Notes under the pieces: model-generated
Told to the model about the DNA's origin: nothing
Databases searched by the model: none
What the model saw: the letters and a program-made list of their open reading frames with translations, nothing else
Translations under genes and position numbers: made by a program
Shown here: positions 46,487 through 59,694 of the stretch, one piece after another
How the letters are laid out: the number at the start of each line of letters is the position of its first letter
How positions within the stretch are numbered: the first letter of the stretch is position 1
NCBI RefSeq assembly: GCF_965638725.1
Contig: NC_134951.1
Location: 43,044,746 to 43,108,745, forward strand
Direction: 5' to 3'
Source of the DNA: Aptenodytes patagonicus
Lineage: Eukaryota > Chordata > Aves > Sphenisciformes > Spheniscidae
Length of the DNA stretch: 64,000 nt

Positions 46487-49249
46487 AATAATAGGATGAG
46501 TTTGAATGCCTGGAAAACAGTTACCAGCTGATTTTTTTTTTCTCTTTAACTGTCTGTTTGGACATTTATTATAAGTTCTAGGACACTTACTATAAACTCT
46601 GAAAAAAACCTCTGCCTTTTTCATGTTTGCAAGAGGCTCTTTCAGAAGCATCTAACACATTGGGAAGAAATAAACTAATATTAATGGTGTTTTTCTGTGT
46701 GTACACAAGGCTGTTTTTCGGGGAAGCTGAGCATTCACATGTTCGTACTAGCTTCAGGGAGGACTGTGTGTGAACAGCACATCCAAAAAATGGGTTCAGG
46801 TTTTTCAGTGTGCATTTGGACTCATCCCATTCATCATTAGTGGGAACTGCAAGACCTCTGGTGCCTTTGAAATCTTGATCAGTGTATATGTCCTGATGAC
46901 AGGCAAATGTGCTTTCAAAGGGAATAATATACTGATTTTCAGAAGTCATGACAGCTTTGACATACAAACATGTCAGATAGATAGATATGTAACATAAGAA
47001 TATGCGCCGCTGCCTGTTACCTTGCTCTGCCCTGGGGTGCTTTTTACGCAGCACGCTGTCCCCCTCTAACACCAGGGCACTGTCCACATAAGATCAACAG
47101 GGGTAGTGAAACCTTCAGGCACTGTTTCAAAATGCTGTCTGAGTTGGAGCCTTCTTTGCTGAGGTGTTGGTTGTTGGGGATTTTTGGAAAGAATGAGCAG
47201 AAGGGGTGGTAAGTATAAGAGGGCAGTTTGTAATTGCATATGGCAGAAAGGGCTTCCCAAAGTGGAAGCTTTAGCAACATTTCCTGAAGACAGACTCGTA
47301 ATATTACCCCTCAAAAAATGCTTTTACATGGCAATAATCATCCGAGTGTGGTTTTGGTCATGACAATATCTTTAAATTGGGTGGGCCTTTTATACAGGGA
47401 AATACTTTTTCTATTTCTTGTGCAAATCGCACTTACTTTCCATATATAGACAAGAACTACTTTATCTGTCCATAAACTGCAGCCAGCCTCATCTGAGTAG
47501 CTGTGATTTACCATAGAGCAAGGCTGCACTCGCACAGTGAGAAGGGAGCTATTCAGCCTAGCGACATTATCAGGATCTTAGAGCTTCTGCCTTAAATTGC
47601 CAAGCACATGGTGGGATAGTTAGCTTGTCAGGACCAGCTAGTTCCTAGAAAAATGTCCTCCAGCACATGGCTAGTTTTCAGATCAACAAACCTGGGAGAG
47701 GAGCTATTAAGTAGCCTGAGGTCTGAGGCTGCTTTGGGCCCCAGCCTTGTTCTTCTTCCCTTTGCCATGGGTCAGCCCTTCCTGACCTACTTCAGTCCTT
47801 TAACAGCCCGGCATCTGGAGCTGGTGCCAGCCCCACTTCAGCTCGGGACATAGTATAAAAAGAGGATTAAAATTAAGCTGAACCCTGAAGCTGCCTACAG
47901 AAAGCACTGAGCACAGGCTGTGGAAGAGTGGGGCCTCTTTGGTGTCAAGCCTGTGGTCAAAGAGGTGCCTGGAGTGTCTGAGGGAAGAGGATCTGCCTGA
48001 AATGGCTGTCTTACGAGACATGGGGGAAAAGAGATTCCTGTTTACCTTGGGAAACTACTGGCGGCACATACAGATTTGTCGTGGTTTGTGATATTAATGG
48101 TAGTAACAGGACATGGGACTTTTAAATTTTATATCTCAGCTTCACACCAGCACCTTACTGATAGCTCACTGCTCACAAACCAACTGGTTCAGTTCCAGTT
48201 CGGGGAATCTTCTCACCTATTTTTAGTTACCTAAAGATCTGATGTACGGTCTGAGCTTGTCATTTGCCTTCCCTTTAGAGTCAGTGGAGAGAGACACGAC
48301 TGATGAGTTATCCCATCTTGTCTTGGAGGACTCCAGGGTTGGGTGAGGATGTCACACTGGGGACAGCAACGCTCACTGATCTGCAAGCAAAGGTGGCAGG
48401 TATTTGAAATAGACTGTGGAAGTGGCTTTGCTCAGGCAATTTGGGAATCTGCTTTTGTGCTCAGCTATAGCACCGTATGTCAGTGAGGGAAGATGTGAAC
48501 CATGTCTTCACTCTCAGGTTTGCCCACTGTCTTTAGAAATTACAGCGGGGTATCTGATATTTTTTGTCTAGGCATGCCAGTGCATGAACACCCTTATTTG
48601 CACAGAGTAATCACAGGGATATAAAAAAATCACTACAAGCCAGGAAGTTAGAAACACAAACACCTCCTCAATCGAAATGGAAAAGGAAACGTACTGAGCT
48701 CCGTCTGACTTTTAAAAGCTTCGTTTCCCTCAGTGGGTCACTCCTGACAGGTGTGAATAGGACACCATCCTGTTTAGTGACCACCTTGTAAAGGAAACTA
48801 TAATGCATGCAGTAAATGAACCCTGATTTCAAGTTTGAGAATTACATGCATCCAAACCATCAGGCTTGCAATACAGCTCCAACCTCCCTCTTTACAAAAC
48901 TAAGGCTCAGCCTTTTTGTGTTGCTCTGTGCACTGTCCTGTGGTTCTCTTTGGGCTGTGTGGCCCTTCCGTTCCTACAGCCCCTGGGAAAAAATACAAAT
49001 TTAAACCAAAGCAAAACAGCCCAAAAATCAAATCTTTCATCCGGGGGATAAAAAGGAACATGGTGGTGACTCGTTATTCCATGCAGAGTGCCCATTACTT
49101 TTGTTGACTTCAAGGCTGTAGTCAGTCATGGAGACCAGGGTGATAGTATTTACATTGGGATTTCAAGGAAGACTGCTCTTATAAATTAGTAAAAGGCATG
49201 AGTCATCCCAGCGCAGTGTTTGATCCAAGAGACGCAGTTATCAGCCCAG
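46487..49249. other. Unique non-coding sequence
   Basis: Frames up to 165 codons (minus, 46590-47087) show no family motif. No repeat family recognised. Confidence 0.4.
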
Positions 49250-49720
49250 CGTAACACTCTAGCATCTGTCCAAAACGCTGCGCACCCTCATTAGCACGCT
49301 ATTCCTGGGAGCTAAGCAGGCTGAAGGTTGCAAAGAGGTGCTATTGTTATACCAGGAGTAATTGTTATGTTTTATTGATACCCAATAAACTCTGTGTTAG
49401 CCTGAAAGCAAAGAGAGACAGAGGGAGTGGGCTGGTGGAGATATCTGTTATATAATACTCGAACACAGGGAGTGGAACTGGCCAAATCCTTTTCAATTAC
49501 TTTTTTTCAATAAATGTCAGGCTTGGGGAGGAGGACCATCTGAGCGATTTAATAATTAATAAGAATGTATTCATCCCGCTGTACAGCTGGACACATCACC
49601 TATGAATAAATCCCCCAGATAATATATTTGTGGATTTTAATAATATTTTTTTCATTCCACTTTTTTCACTGATTTTTTTTTTTTTTAATTTCGGTCTAGC
49701 CCAATTGCCCTAGGATTTTC
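49250..49720. promoter_or_regulatory. Candidate regulatory block
   Basis: Unique AT-rich sequence with evenly spaced homeodomain-type cores (ttaataattaataag, attttaataa) and few CpGs. It is followed by T runs at about 49674-49687. Its texture suggests a conserved non-coding element. No conservation data are available, so this is inference. Confidence 0.22.
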
Positions 49721-50968
49721 CCAGAAATCAACCAGATTACCACTTGGGGGAAAGGGAACGAGTGCGTGGACCTCGGGCGCTTGCCCGTTCAGGAGCAGAA
49801 GTGGCGTTTGCAATGATTAGGGCTTCTGGCGAGGCAGGGAACCTGACTGGTGAGCTGCAGAGATTAGGTGATGCTACAGGACTCCGTGAAAGACAGACAA
49901 ACATGGGCACTGCGCATGAGCTGGGAATTACTGTGGGTGTCAATTAACCTCACAGATCACAGGGTTTATTAGGCTGAATTATTTATCCCAAAGATAAAAC
50001 ACTGAAAGAAAGAAAGAAAGGCATCATTAAACAACACAGCCTTGCACAGTTTAGGCAGTGAACCAAGTTTCCGAACAATTTAATTTATTAGGGACCTAAA
50101 TTGTACTAGATTATCAAATCAAGTGGAATAGAGGGAGGCAATGCATTTTATGTTCAGTGCCCAGAATGTAATAAGTGTGTTATTCCATTCATGCCATGTC
50201 TCAGCCTGAGTTATGAAGAGAAGGGGATGTTTCCTCTGTAGGGTAATTTTCCATTTTTTATCCATTTTCAAAAGCTGTCAAACAGCTGTCATGAAGGAAA
50301 AACGTTGCTAGTTTATCACTGAAGCTTGAAACCTGTTAAATGTGAATGTAAAGTGGAGCACTACATAGAGTCCCAATACAATGGGAAGAAGCTTAACTGT
50401 TTTAAGTCTGTCTTTGTGGAGATTATAGCCCGGCAGAAAAGGACAATAGGAGAGTTTTGCCTTGGGAAAAGAGAGACTGACAGGTCTGCATGTTTTTCCG
50501 CAATCAATATTGTAGATGGAGCTCTTCTTACACAGTGGGGTTCAATTGAAGAAAAAAAACACGAGAATTTGGGGGAATTCCCCAAAGAGTTCAAATCCTT
50601 CCTGGGAGAAGGGAATGGTTTTTTTTCAAGATGAGCTTGCATGAAAAATTCATGCAGTGGATGGATACATTCATACAAAAAGAAATTTGATAAATAAATA
50701 ATTGTCTTAATTCTTACTGCCTCACATAGCAATTGCACATCCATATTGACCACTTTAGTTTGCAAAACTAGTCCTTACTGTAAACATGTGTAGAATTAAA
50801 TCATCCAGAAAAACAAAATAAGGCAAAAGGTCACACATGCTAACTGAAGCAAGTAGTTCATACTAAAGTCTCTCACAACATCCAGGAAATAAGAAACTGC
50901 CACATGCAGCCAAGAAGCTGGTACAGGGATGAACACAAAGAGACAGACAAAACACAGCATGAAAACTG
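49721..50968. other. Unique sequence with short GAAA microsatellite
   Basis: A GAAA microsatellite of about four units lies at 50004-50020. Frames up to 134 codons occur on both strands, without motifs. Confidence 0.45.
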
Positions 50969-51856
50969 GTGATAAGCAGAGATTTGCAGCCATCAGGAAG
51001 GGGAGAAGAGGAGGCAGCTGCAAAGACAGGAGGCCGGAAAAGATTGACGAATTGGGCTGGAAATATATACAGTTATGATAACGGCTATGAAAGAGATTAC
51101 ATGAAGCTGCAATTAGCTAGCTGTACTCGACTGCTATTCAGTCATAGTTGCATCTCTCTCCTCCTTTTTCCCAGTATTGACTGTGTGGAGAAGACACACA
51201 TCTTTGTTGGAGAAGAGTTACGTACACAACACTCGGGTTGGACAAATAAAGTGCCAGCGTGGTCTAGAGCGTCTGCATCTCCAGGCCATGAAGAAATGCA
51301 AGAGGACCCCCCACAGGAACTCAGGAAAGCCCATTGCCCAGCACAGCCTGCCTCTCCACCACACTCCTCCTCCACTAGGAAAACAAAACCAAAAGAGGTT
51401 CCCTATCCTTCAGTCTCAATGACATTTGTTCTAACCATTTCTGTGTCTTTGGTCCCTGTCAGTTCCTCTCCCTCACCTTTTTTCCACTCTCCATGGTTGT
51501 TTTCTGTGTTGTCTCGCATCGTTTTCTTTCCTCAGCCAGTTCTTCCCTCAGATACCTGCAGCTCCATGCATGGTCCTGGAAACCTCTCTGCACCTTTCCC
51601 CACCTGCCTGCTCCCTATCCCAGCCCCCTACCTGTGCCCACTGCCCCTACCCCTGCCCCTGCTTCTGCTTCCACCAAGAAAAACTTTCCAGTGTGTTTTG
51701 TTCACAATCCCTCTCTTCACAGTCATCTTCTTTGGCTGTGTGATTTTGTCTGTGCTAAGGAAAGCACTAGGATACAAGGTTGAAACAGCCTTTTCTTCAT
51801 CTTTTCTCTTACTCCAAAGGGGGGTCCCAAAGGCTTGCTCTGGGAGATCCTCTTGA
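50969..51856 (+). other. Longest open frame, probably non-coding
   Basis: The frame is stop-free for 296 codons from a GTG; from its first ATG at 51101 it is 251 residues. The ATG has T at -3, a weak Kozak context. An AT-rich TATA-like word (aaatatat) lies about 40 bp upstream, but there is no other promoter evidence. The predicted product has a hydrophobic start (LLFSHSCISLLLF), a Pro/Ser/Leu-rich middle and a strongly hydrophobic stretch (CVLFTIPLFTVIFFGCVIL) resembling a membrane segment. C/T-rich DNA under 51420-51680 depletes stop codons and produces Leu/Pro/Ser, so chance is the simpler explanation. No family recognised. Confidence 0.3.
51637..51659 (-). other. Canonical G-quadruplex motif
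   Basis: The minus strand reads GGGG, GGGG, GGGG and GGG with loops of 2, 2 and 4 bases, in a pyrimidine-rich + strand tract. The tight loops favour stable folding. No promoter is known here. Confidence 0.75.
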
Positions 51857-52454
51857 ACTGCTCCCTGGTGACAATGAGCTTGGCTTCCTAAGCCAACCAA
51901 ATAGACAGGCAGAAAAGACACCCCCCACCCCCCAGCGAGAACAGGAATCATCCTAGGAAAGCTTTGTTTTGCTGGTGGGTTTTTTTTAAGAAAAAACAGA
52001 ACCAGCTCCCCTTCAGCCTATGGTGCTACATGAGCCGTGCTCTGGTTTGACTCATGACTGGGTTAGTCACCTTCAAGTGAGGGAATATCAGTGTGTAGTA
52101 GAAAATACTCATTTTTAAAGAGTAATCTAAAAACTAGAGGCTGATGGTTATGTTTAGTAATAGAATACATTCCAACTGCATTGCTTTATCCCAAAATGTG
52201 TCCCTCACCACACTACACGTTTCACCACCAAAGAGCCCCCCTGGGAAGGAGGCTGGGGCGTGAGAGAGCTGCATGGTCACTGCAATGGTGAAGACAGGTT
52301 TTGGCAAGTAGTGCTTGGGCAAACAGCTAGGTTTACGTGAAATGCCCCGAGTCTCTGGTTTATAAATTTGTAAAATTCAGCCTTGCAGTAAAAGGAAGAA
52401 ACTCATGTGCCTGTGTATTTTTTAAGGTCTTGTCCAAAAGACCCTACTACAGAA
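51857..52454. other. Unique non-coding sequence
   Basis: A short C-rich run is present at 51920-51940. No repeat family recognised. Confidence 0.4.
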
Positions 52455-52580
52455 AACCCGTTTAATCTACCTTAGAGGGATGAAGGGCTGAGTCAACCCT
52501 GCTAGGATTTGAACCTATCACTCCAGGGAGCCTAATTATTGCAAATGTGGGGCTCAGACCACTAAACCCTTCCCTCCTGC
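52455..52580 (-). repeat. tRNA-derived SINE relic
   Basis: On the minus strand GGTTTAGTGGTCTGAGCC at about 52567-52550 resembles a polymerase III A box. The word GGTTCAAATCC (reverse complement of 52505-52515) is an exact B-box match. The distance is that of a tRNA gene. Downstream is GACTCAGCCCTTCATCCC and then AGGTAGATTAAA, a segment shared by several vertebrate tRNA-derived SINE families. It is not a functional tRNA because the arms do not pair well. The exact family is unassigned. Confidence 0.65.
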
Positions 52581-54829
52581 TCTAATCACCTCTCAAAGAG
52601 TCCCTTTTGATCCTAGAAAGTTACGCAGCACCTGTGATAAAAGCAAAGTATTTAACAAAGTCTCCGTAAGTGGAGTATATCATTATTCATATTACAGCAG
52701 GTTTAAAAGAGACGGGCAAGGATGAGAACATCGTGCTGTAACAAAGATTACAGTAGCAGCACTGTGAATTGCTTCTCAGCTCCAGCCTCTGTTTTCCTTC
52801 CGCTACACAATGGAAAATTGGAGCAAGAGGAGAGTTGAGCTAAATTGCGCTTGCTCTTGCCGTGTCGCACCCCTAACCGTGTATTTACTTGAAGGAGGTT
52901 TCATCTCACGTAGCTCGGCCGCAGGCTAGTGGGCTGCACGGCTGGAGGGTGATGGCTCAGCGAGGCTTGTCCTCCTCTGTACCGGCGCCAAGTGTCTCCA
53001 GGAGCCACGCAGTTGGGAATGTTCCTGCTATGGGCTTATACACGCATGTCCGTACTGCAGGAGCGCAAGAGGCTTGGTGTACGGGCGTTGGGGAGGATGA
53101 TGGGGAGGGCATAGGTGCTTGCCCAGCTGTGGGGTAGCAGCTGAAAAAATATCTATAGCAGGGGCTGCTAACGACAGTTCCTTAAGTTTCTTTGCTTATC
53201 TCAGAATGTTGGTAGTATTTCTGCACAGTTTAGAAGGCATAAGTGAAAGCTGATGAGAATCTCTTGTTTTATTATAACAAGGCTCCTGGTTGGAGGTGGA
53301 AGGAAAAGAAGGGCTGGAGAGTAAAAGGAAGCCATTTTTTTTTTCAAACTCTGAGTTTTAAAGAAAACACATCCCATGCTTCTCCTCAGAGATAACATTG
53401 CAGCTAATAATTTTGCCTTTTATTCCCTGGGAGAAAAGGGAATTTTTGTCCCTCCCTCCTTCCATTACCTGAAGGGGATGCACGCCTTCTACTGACATGC
53501 AGATAGACTAAATCTGAAATGCTAATGGACTGGCAGTGTTTGCAGTGGGGTGAACAGTTTTCTACTGGAAGGCTGGTTGGCAGGATACCGTCCTGCAGTC
53601 ATTGAATCATTGCACTGAATCACAGCCATGTTGGCAGCATCCCATTCTGAGGAAGTTCACAGTACTGTCAAACACCTGCTGTTGCCATTGAATGATATTA
53701 TGCAAGATCTGAAATTCTATTTATCGACATCCCTATTTGATTTCTTTTTTTTTTATTTCCATCCTCTTCAGTCACCAGAGTCTCAAATGACTGCAGTAAA
53801 ACCTTTTCCCAAGAGCATTATATAATACTCAGCCTGATGCCAGGATACCAGTTCTTATAGGGTGAAAATCTGCTCTTCTGACTGCGCTGATGCAGCGATG
53901 CCAAGATAGCACAGGATACAAAGACGTACAAGCATTCCGACAGTATGCACTCTGCAGGGTTACTCAGGTAAGGAGACCAAACAGGCTCTGACTTGCAGAA
54001 GCCCAACCACCCTTTTTTCCCTTGAAAGCTCCGGTTGTAAAGCCTGGTGGCAGAGGGCACTACTATAAATAGGTTTTATCTCCTAGTCTTCTTAGTGATT
54101 GTTTCAAGATAAGAGACTTCTTGGGCCATCATGATGGGAAGCTTGGCTTACACACACCTAGGAAGTGAAGAATACCAGGTTATGACAGTTAAAGAGCAAG
54201 TATATTCTCTCTAATAGCTTATAAGATACAGTAATTAAAGTGGTATTTCCCTGGCTTGCTCCATACCTTCTGTCCTGCCATACAGTCCACCTCACCTTGA
54301 GTTTTTGGGGTCCTTTCTCAAAAGCCATAGTTCACGTCTTAAGAAATCAGCCTGAGCTCCAGCCTGCCTCTTTGGCTTTACTCCCAGCCCTGCTGACATC
54401 AGGCACCGCTGGCATATCTCTGCCCCAGGGCAGCCCCAGCCCTCCCGGCTCTCCAGCCACCTGTGTCATGACCAGATCTGCTCCTTCTCTTTACTTCCAT
54501 GGATCTGCCCTCCTCTTTCCTGCAATCCTCTAATTTTGGATATTTTACTCTGCAAACACCACTCACCAGCCGGCTCTTTCCTCGACTGATGGATCTGCTC
54601 TCTGCACAGGAAAGGTCTCTTCCTGTCCAAACTGAAATATCTGTTTGGTTAGCAATTCATTAGGAGATGTCAGTGAGTTATGCCAGGATGCAACAGAGCT
54701 CTTCCTGTCAAAGCCCAGCCTTTCCTGCTCGTTCTTGAGCAACTGGATAACACTGTTACCTTGCATCAAGCTCACAGTCTGGGTGTGAGCTTCTCTGGCT
54801 TCTCACATCCAGCCCCTAGCTTAAAGTCT
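52581..54829. other. Unique non-coding sequence
   Basis: A perfect 12-bp palindrome (ccatcatgatgg) lies at 54126-54137. No repeat family or exon recognised. Confidence 0.4.
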
Positions 54830-55380
54830 CACCTTTTTTTTAAATAAAAGTAAAATCCAGACTTGCTCATCCAGTTACACAAATAAAACCCTCAACCAGG
54901 AGCTCATTATCTTGGGTCTCAGTTATTGCAGCATCCTTTTCTTTAGCGCTAACACAATCTTGCCTTGCCAGTATTCCTCTAGAGCACCGCTGCAAAGATC
55001 ATTTTCGTAGCCTGTCTGTCTGCCCATGTCAGCTCTCGTGGTAAATCTCTCAGCTGGCTGCCCTTTCTCTTTTGTGTAAAGACTCTGCTTGTCCCTGTGC
55101 TGTCATCTTTTCAGCACTTAAAAGGTGATTTCTGTCTCGTGTTTGCCCACGATTCTAGTCTCTGCTGCCCTCTATGAATCTCAAACAAGTCCCTTCTCTT
55201 TCATACCATGTTCTCCTCCATGGTACCCCTTGGAGTTTCAAACAGCATCTCCCCAAACAGGTGTAAGAAACACCTTATTGTTGTCCTTGAAATCTTTCCT
55301 CTATACTCACCTGGTACAGGAGTGCTACAAAAGCCTTCCTAATAGTTAAGCTGGCAACAAGTTCTTCATGACAAAAAGTC
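54830..55380 (+). repeat. Possible ancient LINE-like relic
   Basis: The words ctgcaaagatcattttcgt, then ctggctgccctttctctt and ctacaaaagccttcctaat follow the order of an old amniote pyrimidine-rich LINE-like repeat that I recall in several vertebrate genomes. The family is not certain. The copy resembles the shorter one at 45880. Confidence 0.4.
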
Positions 55381-55648
55381 CCTCTCTAGCTGTTCATTTC
55401 CCCCTTCCCTCCTCTCACAAGAACTTAGCATCTCTTCAGCAGATTGTGACACAATAGGATTTAACAACAACAATAAATCTTTCAAAGAGGTATCTTTAAA
55501 AAACAACCAAACAAACAAACAAAACCCACAAAAAAATACAAGCCACACACACAATTTCACACATGTATTTTAGAACAGAGCCCCACAATCAGTTTGCATT
55601 TGTAGGAGGGAGAGGAGGGATGTGACTGAACCTGCAATTGGGGTATCA
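55381..55648. other. Unique sequence with A-rich patch
   Basis: An A-rich imperfect (AAAC)n patch lies at about 55499-55525. Nothing else recognised. Confidence 0.4.
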
Positions 55649-55693
55649 GATATCAGCTGCTGGGATATCAGCAATTAGGATATCAGCAATGCA
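55649..55693. repeat. 15-bp tandem repeat, three units
   Basis: gatatcagc begins at 55649, 55664 and 55679, giving three units of exactly 15 bp with drifted last bases. Confidence 0.85.
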
Positions 55694-58600
55694 GAGCTGT
55701 GCCCAAAACCACTTGCTCCCAGTCACGTGTGAAGCCTGTGGCAGGGCAAGGGCTTGGACCCATCTCACATACCCTCGGTTAGTGCCAAGCACTCAGGCAT
55801 TAATCATCTGCAAACTTGCTGTGCTGTCTTCAAGCTGATACAAGCTATTCACTTCTAAACTAAGAGCTTGAAAACAATGGCTTTTAAAACCAGGAAGCGA
55901 GATGGTAATTAACATGACCTGTCTATCACCCAGATTATTAAACTGCATTGTAAATGTTTTGTTGCTGAAGATTAATTATGTAAATCTTCACAGGAGTCTC
56001 ACACAACTGAAAGAAATATTAAGGTTTGTTCATCAGCTCTGATTTCTTCTCTCAGCTACTTCCTAAAGGTTGTTTGAGTTCTAGTCTGCTATCAACATCA
56101 CACAATTGCCATTAACAGTCACAATGCTTTTTGCTGCAAGTAGCTAACATCTCTGTGTGCACGTGGTTGACTAGAGCTTGTAATGGTGTTTCAGGCAAAC
56201 ACTGTCTGCATCTACATGGCAGGTCAGGAGCTGCAGCTCTGGCTGAGGTCACGTCGAATATAACCTGCTTTTCATTCTATGACCATGAGTTGCCAGGTGA
56301 TTAATGGAAAATACTGCTTTGTGAAGAATAAAAGACCCTGAATCTTTAAGACCATTGGAACATTGCAAGGTTTTTTTTTACTTTTTCACTGTGTAACACA
56401 GAAGCCATTTAGAAAAACAACTTTTAAGTCTAGCATGGACTTCTTAGAGCTACTTATGTGCTGCTGGCAAGCAGAATCATCTGAGAAGTATTAATTTTGC
56501 AAAAAGTTTTATCAAGTTTAATGCAATTATTTTCAACATGTCCAAAGCTAAGTTCAATAGAAAAATGTTTTGGGGAGACGGTTTTTGTAAGCTCTAGCCC
56601 TAAATGAATAAGCAGAGCAAAAATGCCTCGGTTTTTAAGTTCTATATCAATAAACTATTAGTCTAAATATCATTCACTAGAACTCCTTGAAAATGTTAAG
56701 GCAGGATTCTGGCCTCAGGCTTAGTGGGTCGTGTATGTGACAAGTGGAACTCATTTCATCTAATGCTTGATGCCCACCATGCAAAATCTGTGTACAAGCA
56801 AGTCACCCAAGGAACTCATGTTCAGGAGAGATGCAGGCACTTTAGGGGTCTGATTTATCTCTGAAGCCTTTAGGGTGAGATGAAATGTCTACGCCAGACC
56901 ATTAGCCCTAAAGGAAATGGAGGTGTGTAGTTCAGATGTAGATATTTATATTTGGTTAGAGCAGCTGAGCTGTTCCAGTCATGGATTATCAGGAGAACGC
57001 CAGTGTTCCCAATGACCATAAAGCCCGTATTTACACCTGCCTTCCAGCTGAGGCCTCTCTGTCAATAGCAAAGCGCTAACATGAGCCTGTGTTTTGGGGA
57101 CTTGGTGGAAATGTGCTAATGTGTTCAAGCTCCAGCTTCAGTTTTTGCCGCCAGCATCTCCACTGCTCAAAGTCACAGGGTTTTGCAACCCGAGAGCCCT
57201 CCTGGACAGAAATGAAGCTGCAGGGGGAACACCTCATTACAAATGCCCAGTAAATGCTGTAGGATGAAAACAACATCTCCACTCAGCTGGAGGGGAACTC
57301 ATCTCCTTCCTGATGTTAGGAGACCAGGAAACAAGAAGTTTAAACAGGGAACAACTCTGCATTTTAAGTTGCAAGGGAAGGTGAGTGTAGTTGGCCACAC
57401 AGTTTCAGATTCAGGATTTCTTTGTGCTCTAGACCTCACAGCCATATGACAGTCTATCTTTGCTGCAGAATTGAGATTTTAAAAAAAAAAACAACTCACT
57501 TTTGATAGGGCTAAAACATGGGAAACTAATATGAGAAATCTGTGTCTTGTTGATCCCACGTCTCAGTACGTTGTTGACCCTGAAACATAAAGACAGAAAT
57601 GTAAGATATCATTGATTTTCAGTCCTTCCCTAATGATCACGTTAACAGAAAAATCCAGCTATCTTGTTTGTTTTATATAATCACCAAGCACCTCCGTTGT
57701 TCCTCAGGTGCCAAACTCAGCACTTATTAACACCCTGTTCCCCCGGGCTCCTTGTGGAACACTTCATCACTGCCGCTGCTGGCTTTCAAGCATAACTGCA
57801 CAAAATTAAAAAACAAACGTGCTAAAAAACAAGCATGCAAAATGCAAAATTAACATGCGAACAAACAACAGGGGCCACTCTACTGATTATATTTTCACTG
57901 TCATGTTGTATTAATTAAAACTTCCCATCCCTTAATTAAAGTGAAGCAGCCAGAGAGTCTCCACCATGTTATGCAGGATGACTGAATCAAAGGGTCTCTC
58001 TGAGGGGTTTACAACTGCACCGCCAGGTAGTACCCAGGGCTTTAAGTGAAGAGATCATCCTGATCAATGGCATTCAAAGCTTGGATCCAAATTTCCACAA
58101 GATATAGGCTTGTGACCCAAGATTTTGGTCTGGCCCCATCTTTAATTAGAACCTGCTTTGGCTTTCCCTAACTCAGCTGCAATACTTGGCATGGACCTCC
58201 TGCATATTTAGATGACAACTAATGAGGATTTTTATTAAACTTGAGCCTCGACCGGCTGGGAGGAGGGAACAGCTTTTTAGCATCAGATGGAAAAGACTTT
58301 TGCCTCTGGAATATTTCTCAGCACGGAGCAAAGAGCTGGGGGAGGAGAAGGTGATGGGAATGCTGTCAGTGCTGCCACTAATGGGGCCTGCCTGGGGCAT
58401 GCTGTTCGGTATCCCTTGGAAGGTGACCTTGACTGCTGACATTTACATTTTAGCAGCCATTTGACATATTTGATTGTGTCTACAGCAAAAAATGCACAGT
58501 TCTGGGAGAGACATGTAGCTCGGATCAATGTCTTCAATGCCACTGTCTCCTCTTGTCCTGCCATACTCTGATGTTTGCTATTTAGTCTGAAAGTGCATGC

Positions 58601-59694
58601 TACAAGAACACCAAGGCACTGCCCCTTCTTACTAATGCAGGTAATCAATCTCATCAGGCAACATCCGTACAGGCTAACTCAAGGTACAATCTACAAATTA
58701 AAGACCTTCTCAAAACAATTAAGTCATTTAAATTGGTAAGAATAGTGCTTGTTGTCCAATGAACCAAACAGCTGGCCATTCTTATGTGCCTTTGGTGTAA
58801 TTTATCAGCCGTGGACAGGTGGAAGAGACTGCAGATGTCTGCCAGAGGTATCGCTGGGTCAGATCCCGGAAAGCTTTGCATCTGCAGCTCCTGTCATTTC
58901 CTTACCCCGCAGGATCTGTCTTGCAGAAGGTGCAGATTTGACAATAGCTCCCAGTCCTTATTGCCACATGTTTCAGAAGCTCAGCAGATGGCTGCGTGCT
59001 CATACCACCTGGCCAAAGGGTGCTGTCGCCCTTCCAAACAAATGGCATTAGCACCTCTGAGGGACAGGCCAACCCACCGATGCTGATGTGCTTTAACTCA
59101 TGATATAAGGATGGCTAAGAGCACACATGGGGCTAGATGTGATGGCTTACCAGATGGGTGGTAATTTCTTAAGCTGCTATAATGCAAAAGCTTTCAATTG
59201 TGTATTCATACCCTAAGATCTTCAGCCAACATAAGAGTCATTTGGTTTGCCTTTAATATAATTGGAAAAGATAGAAAATTAAATTTCTAGGCTATAGTGT
59301 GTGCCAATCCCTTTATTTGCTTTGAAAATAAAAATCTCTCTCTCCCTTTCCCCTCTGCTGCTGAAAGTTCAATCACTTATCAAAATAGTGATGCCCTTTG
59401 TCCTGGCACATTACTCTAATGCTAAAACATATGTTATATTAAATATTAACCAACCACTAATTGGTGCATCATTTGGCCAAGGAAAGAGGTGGCTTCATAT
59501 TGTCAGTGGCCTGTTTCACTCTTCTGATGTCTCAGTACTTTGCTCTTCAGCTAGATTATCCTGTTACTCTGCCTCTGCCAGCCTTGAGCTTGAGGAGCAT
59601 TTTGGTATGTCCTGAAATCAGTTTTGTGCTCCCTTTTGCATCCCTGTTTATGTATATCAGGACTCTTCATTGTGGGCAATATTGCCTGGGGTGT
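55694..59694. other. Unique non-coding sequence
   Basis: 57880-58000 is AT-rich with TTAATTAAA words. A poly(A) run lies at about 57480-57491. No repeat family or exon recognised. Confidence 0.4.

Noticed and set aside
46590..47087. 165-codon minus strand frame
   Set aside because: No recognised domain or promoter context; long chance frames are expected in 64 kb.
52505..52570. Functional tRNA gene
   Set aside because: A and B boxes are present but stems do not pair and no proper anticodon arm is found; the downstream SINE segment marks it as a retroposed relic.
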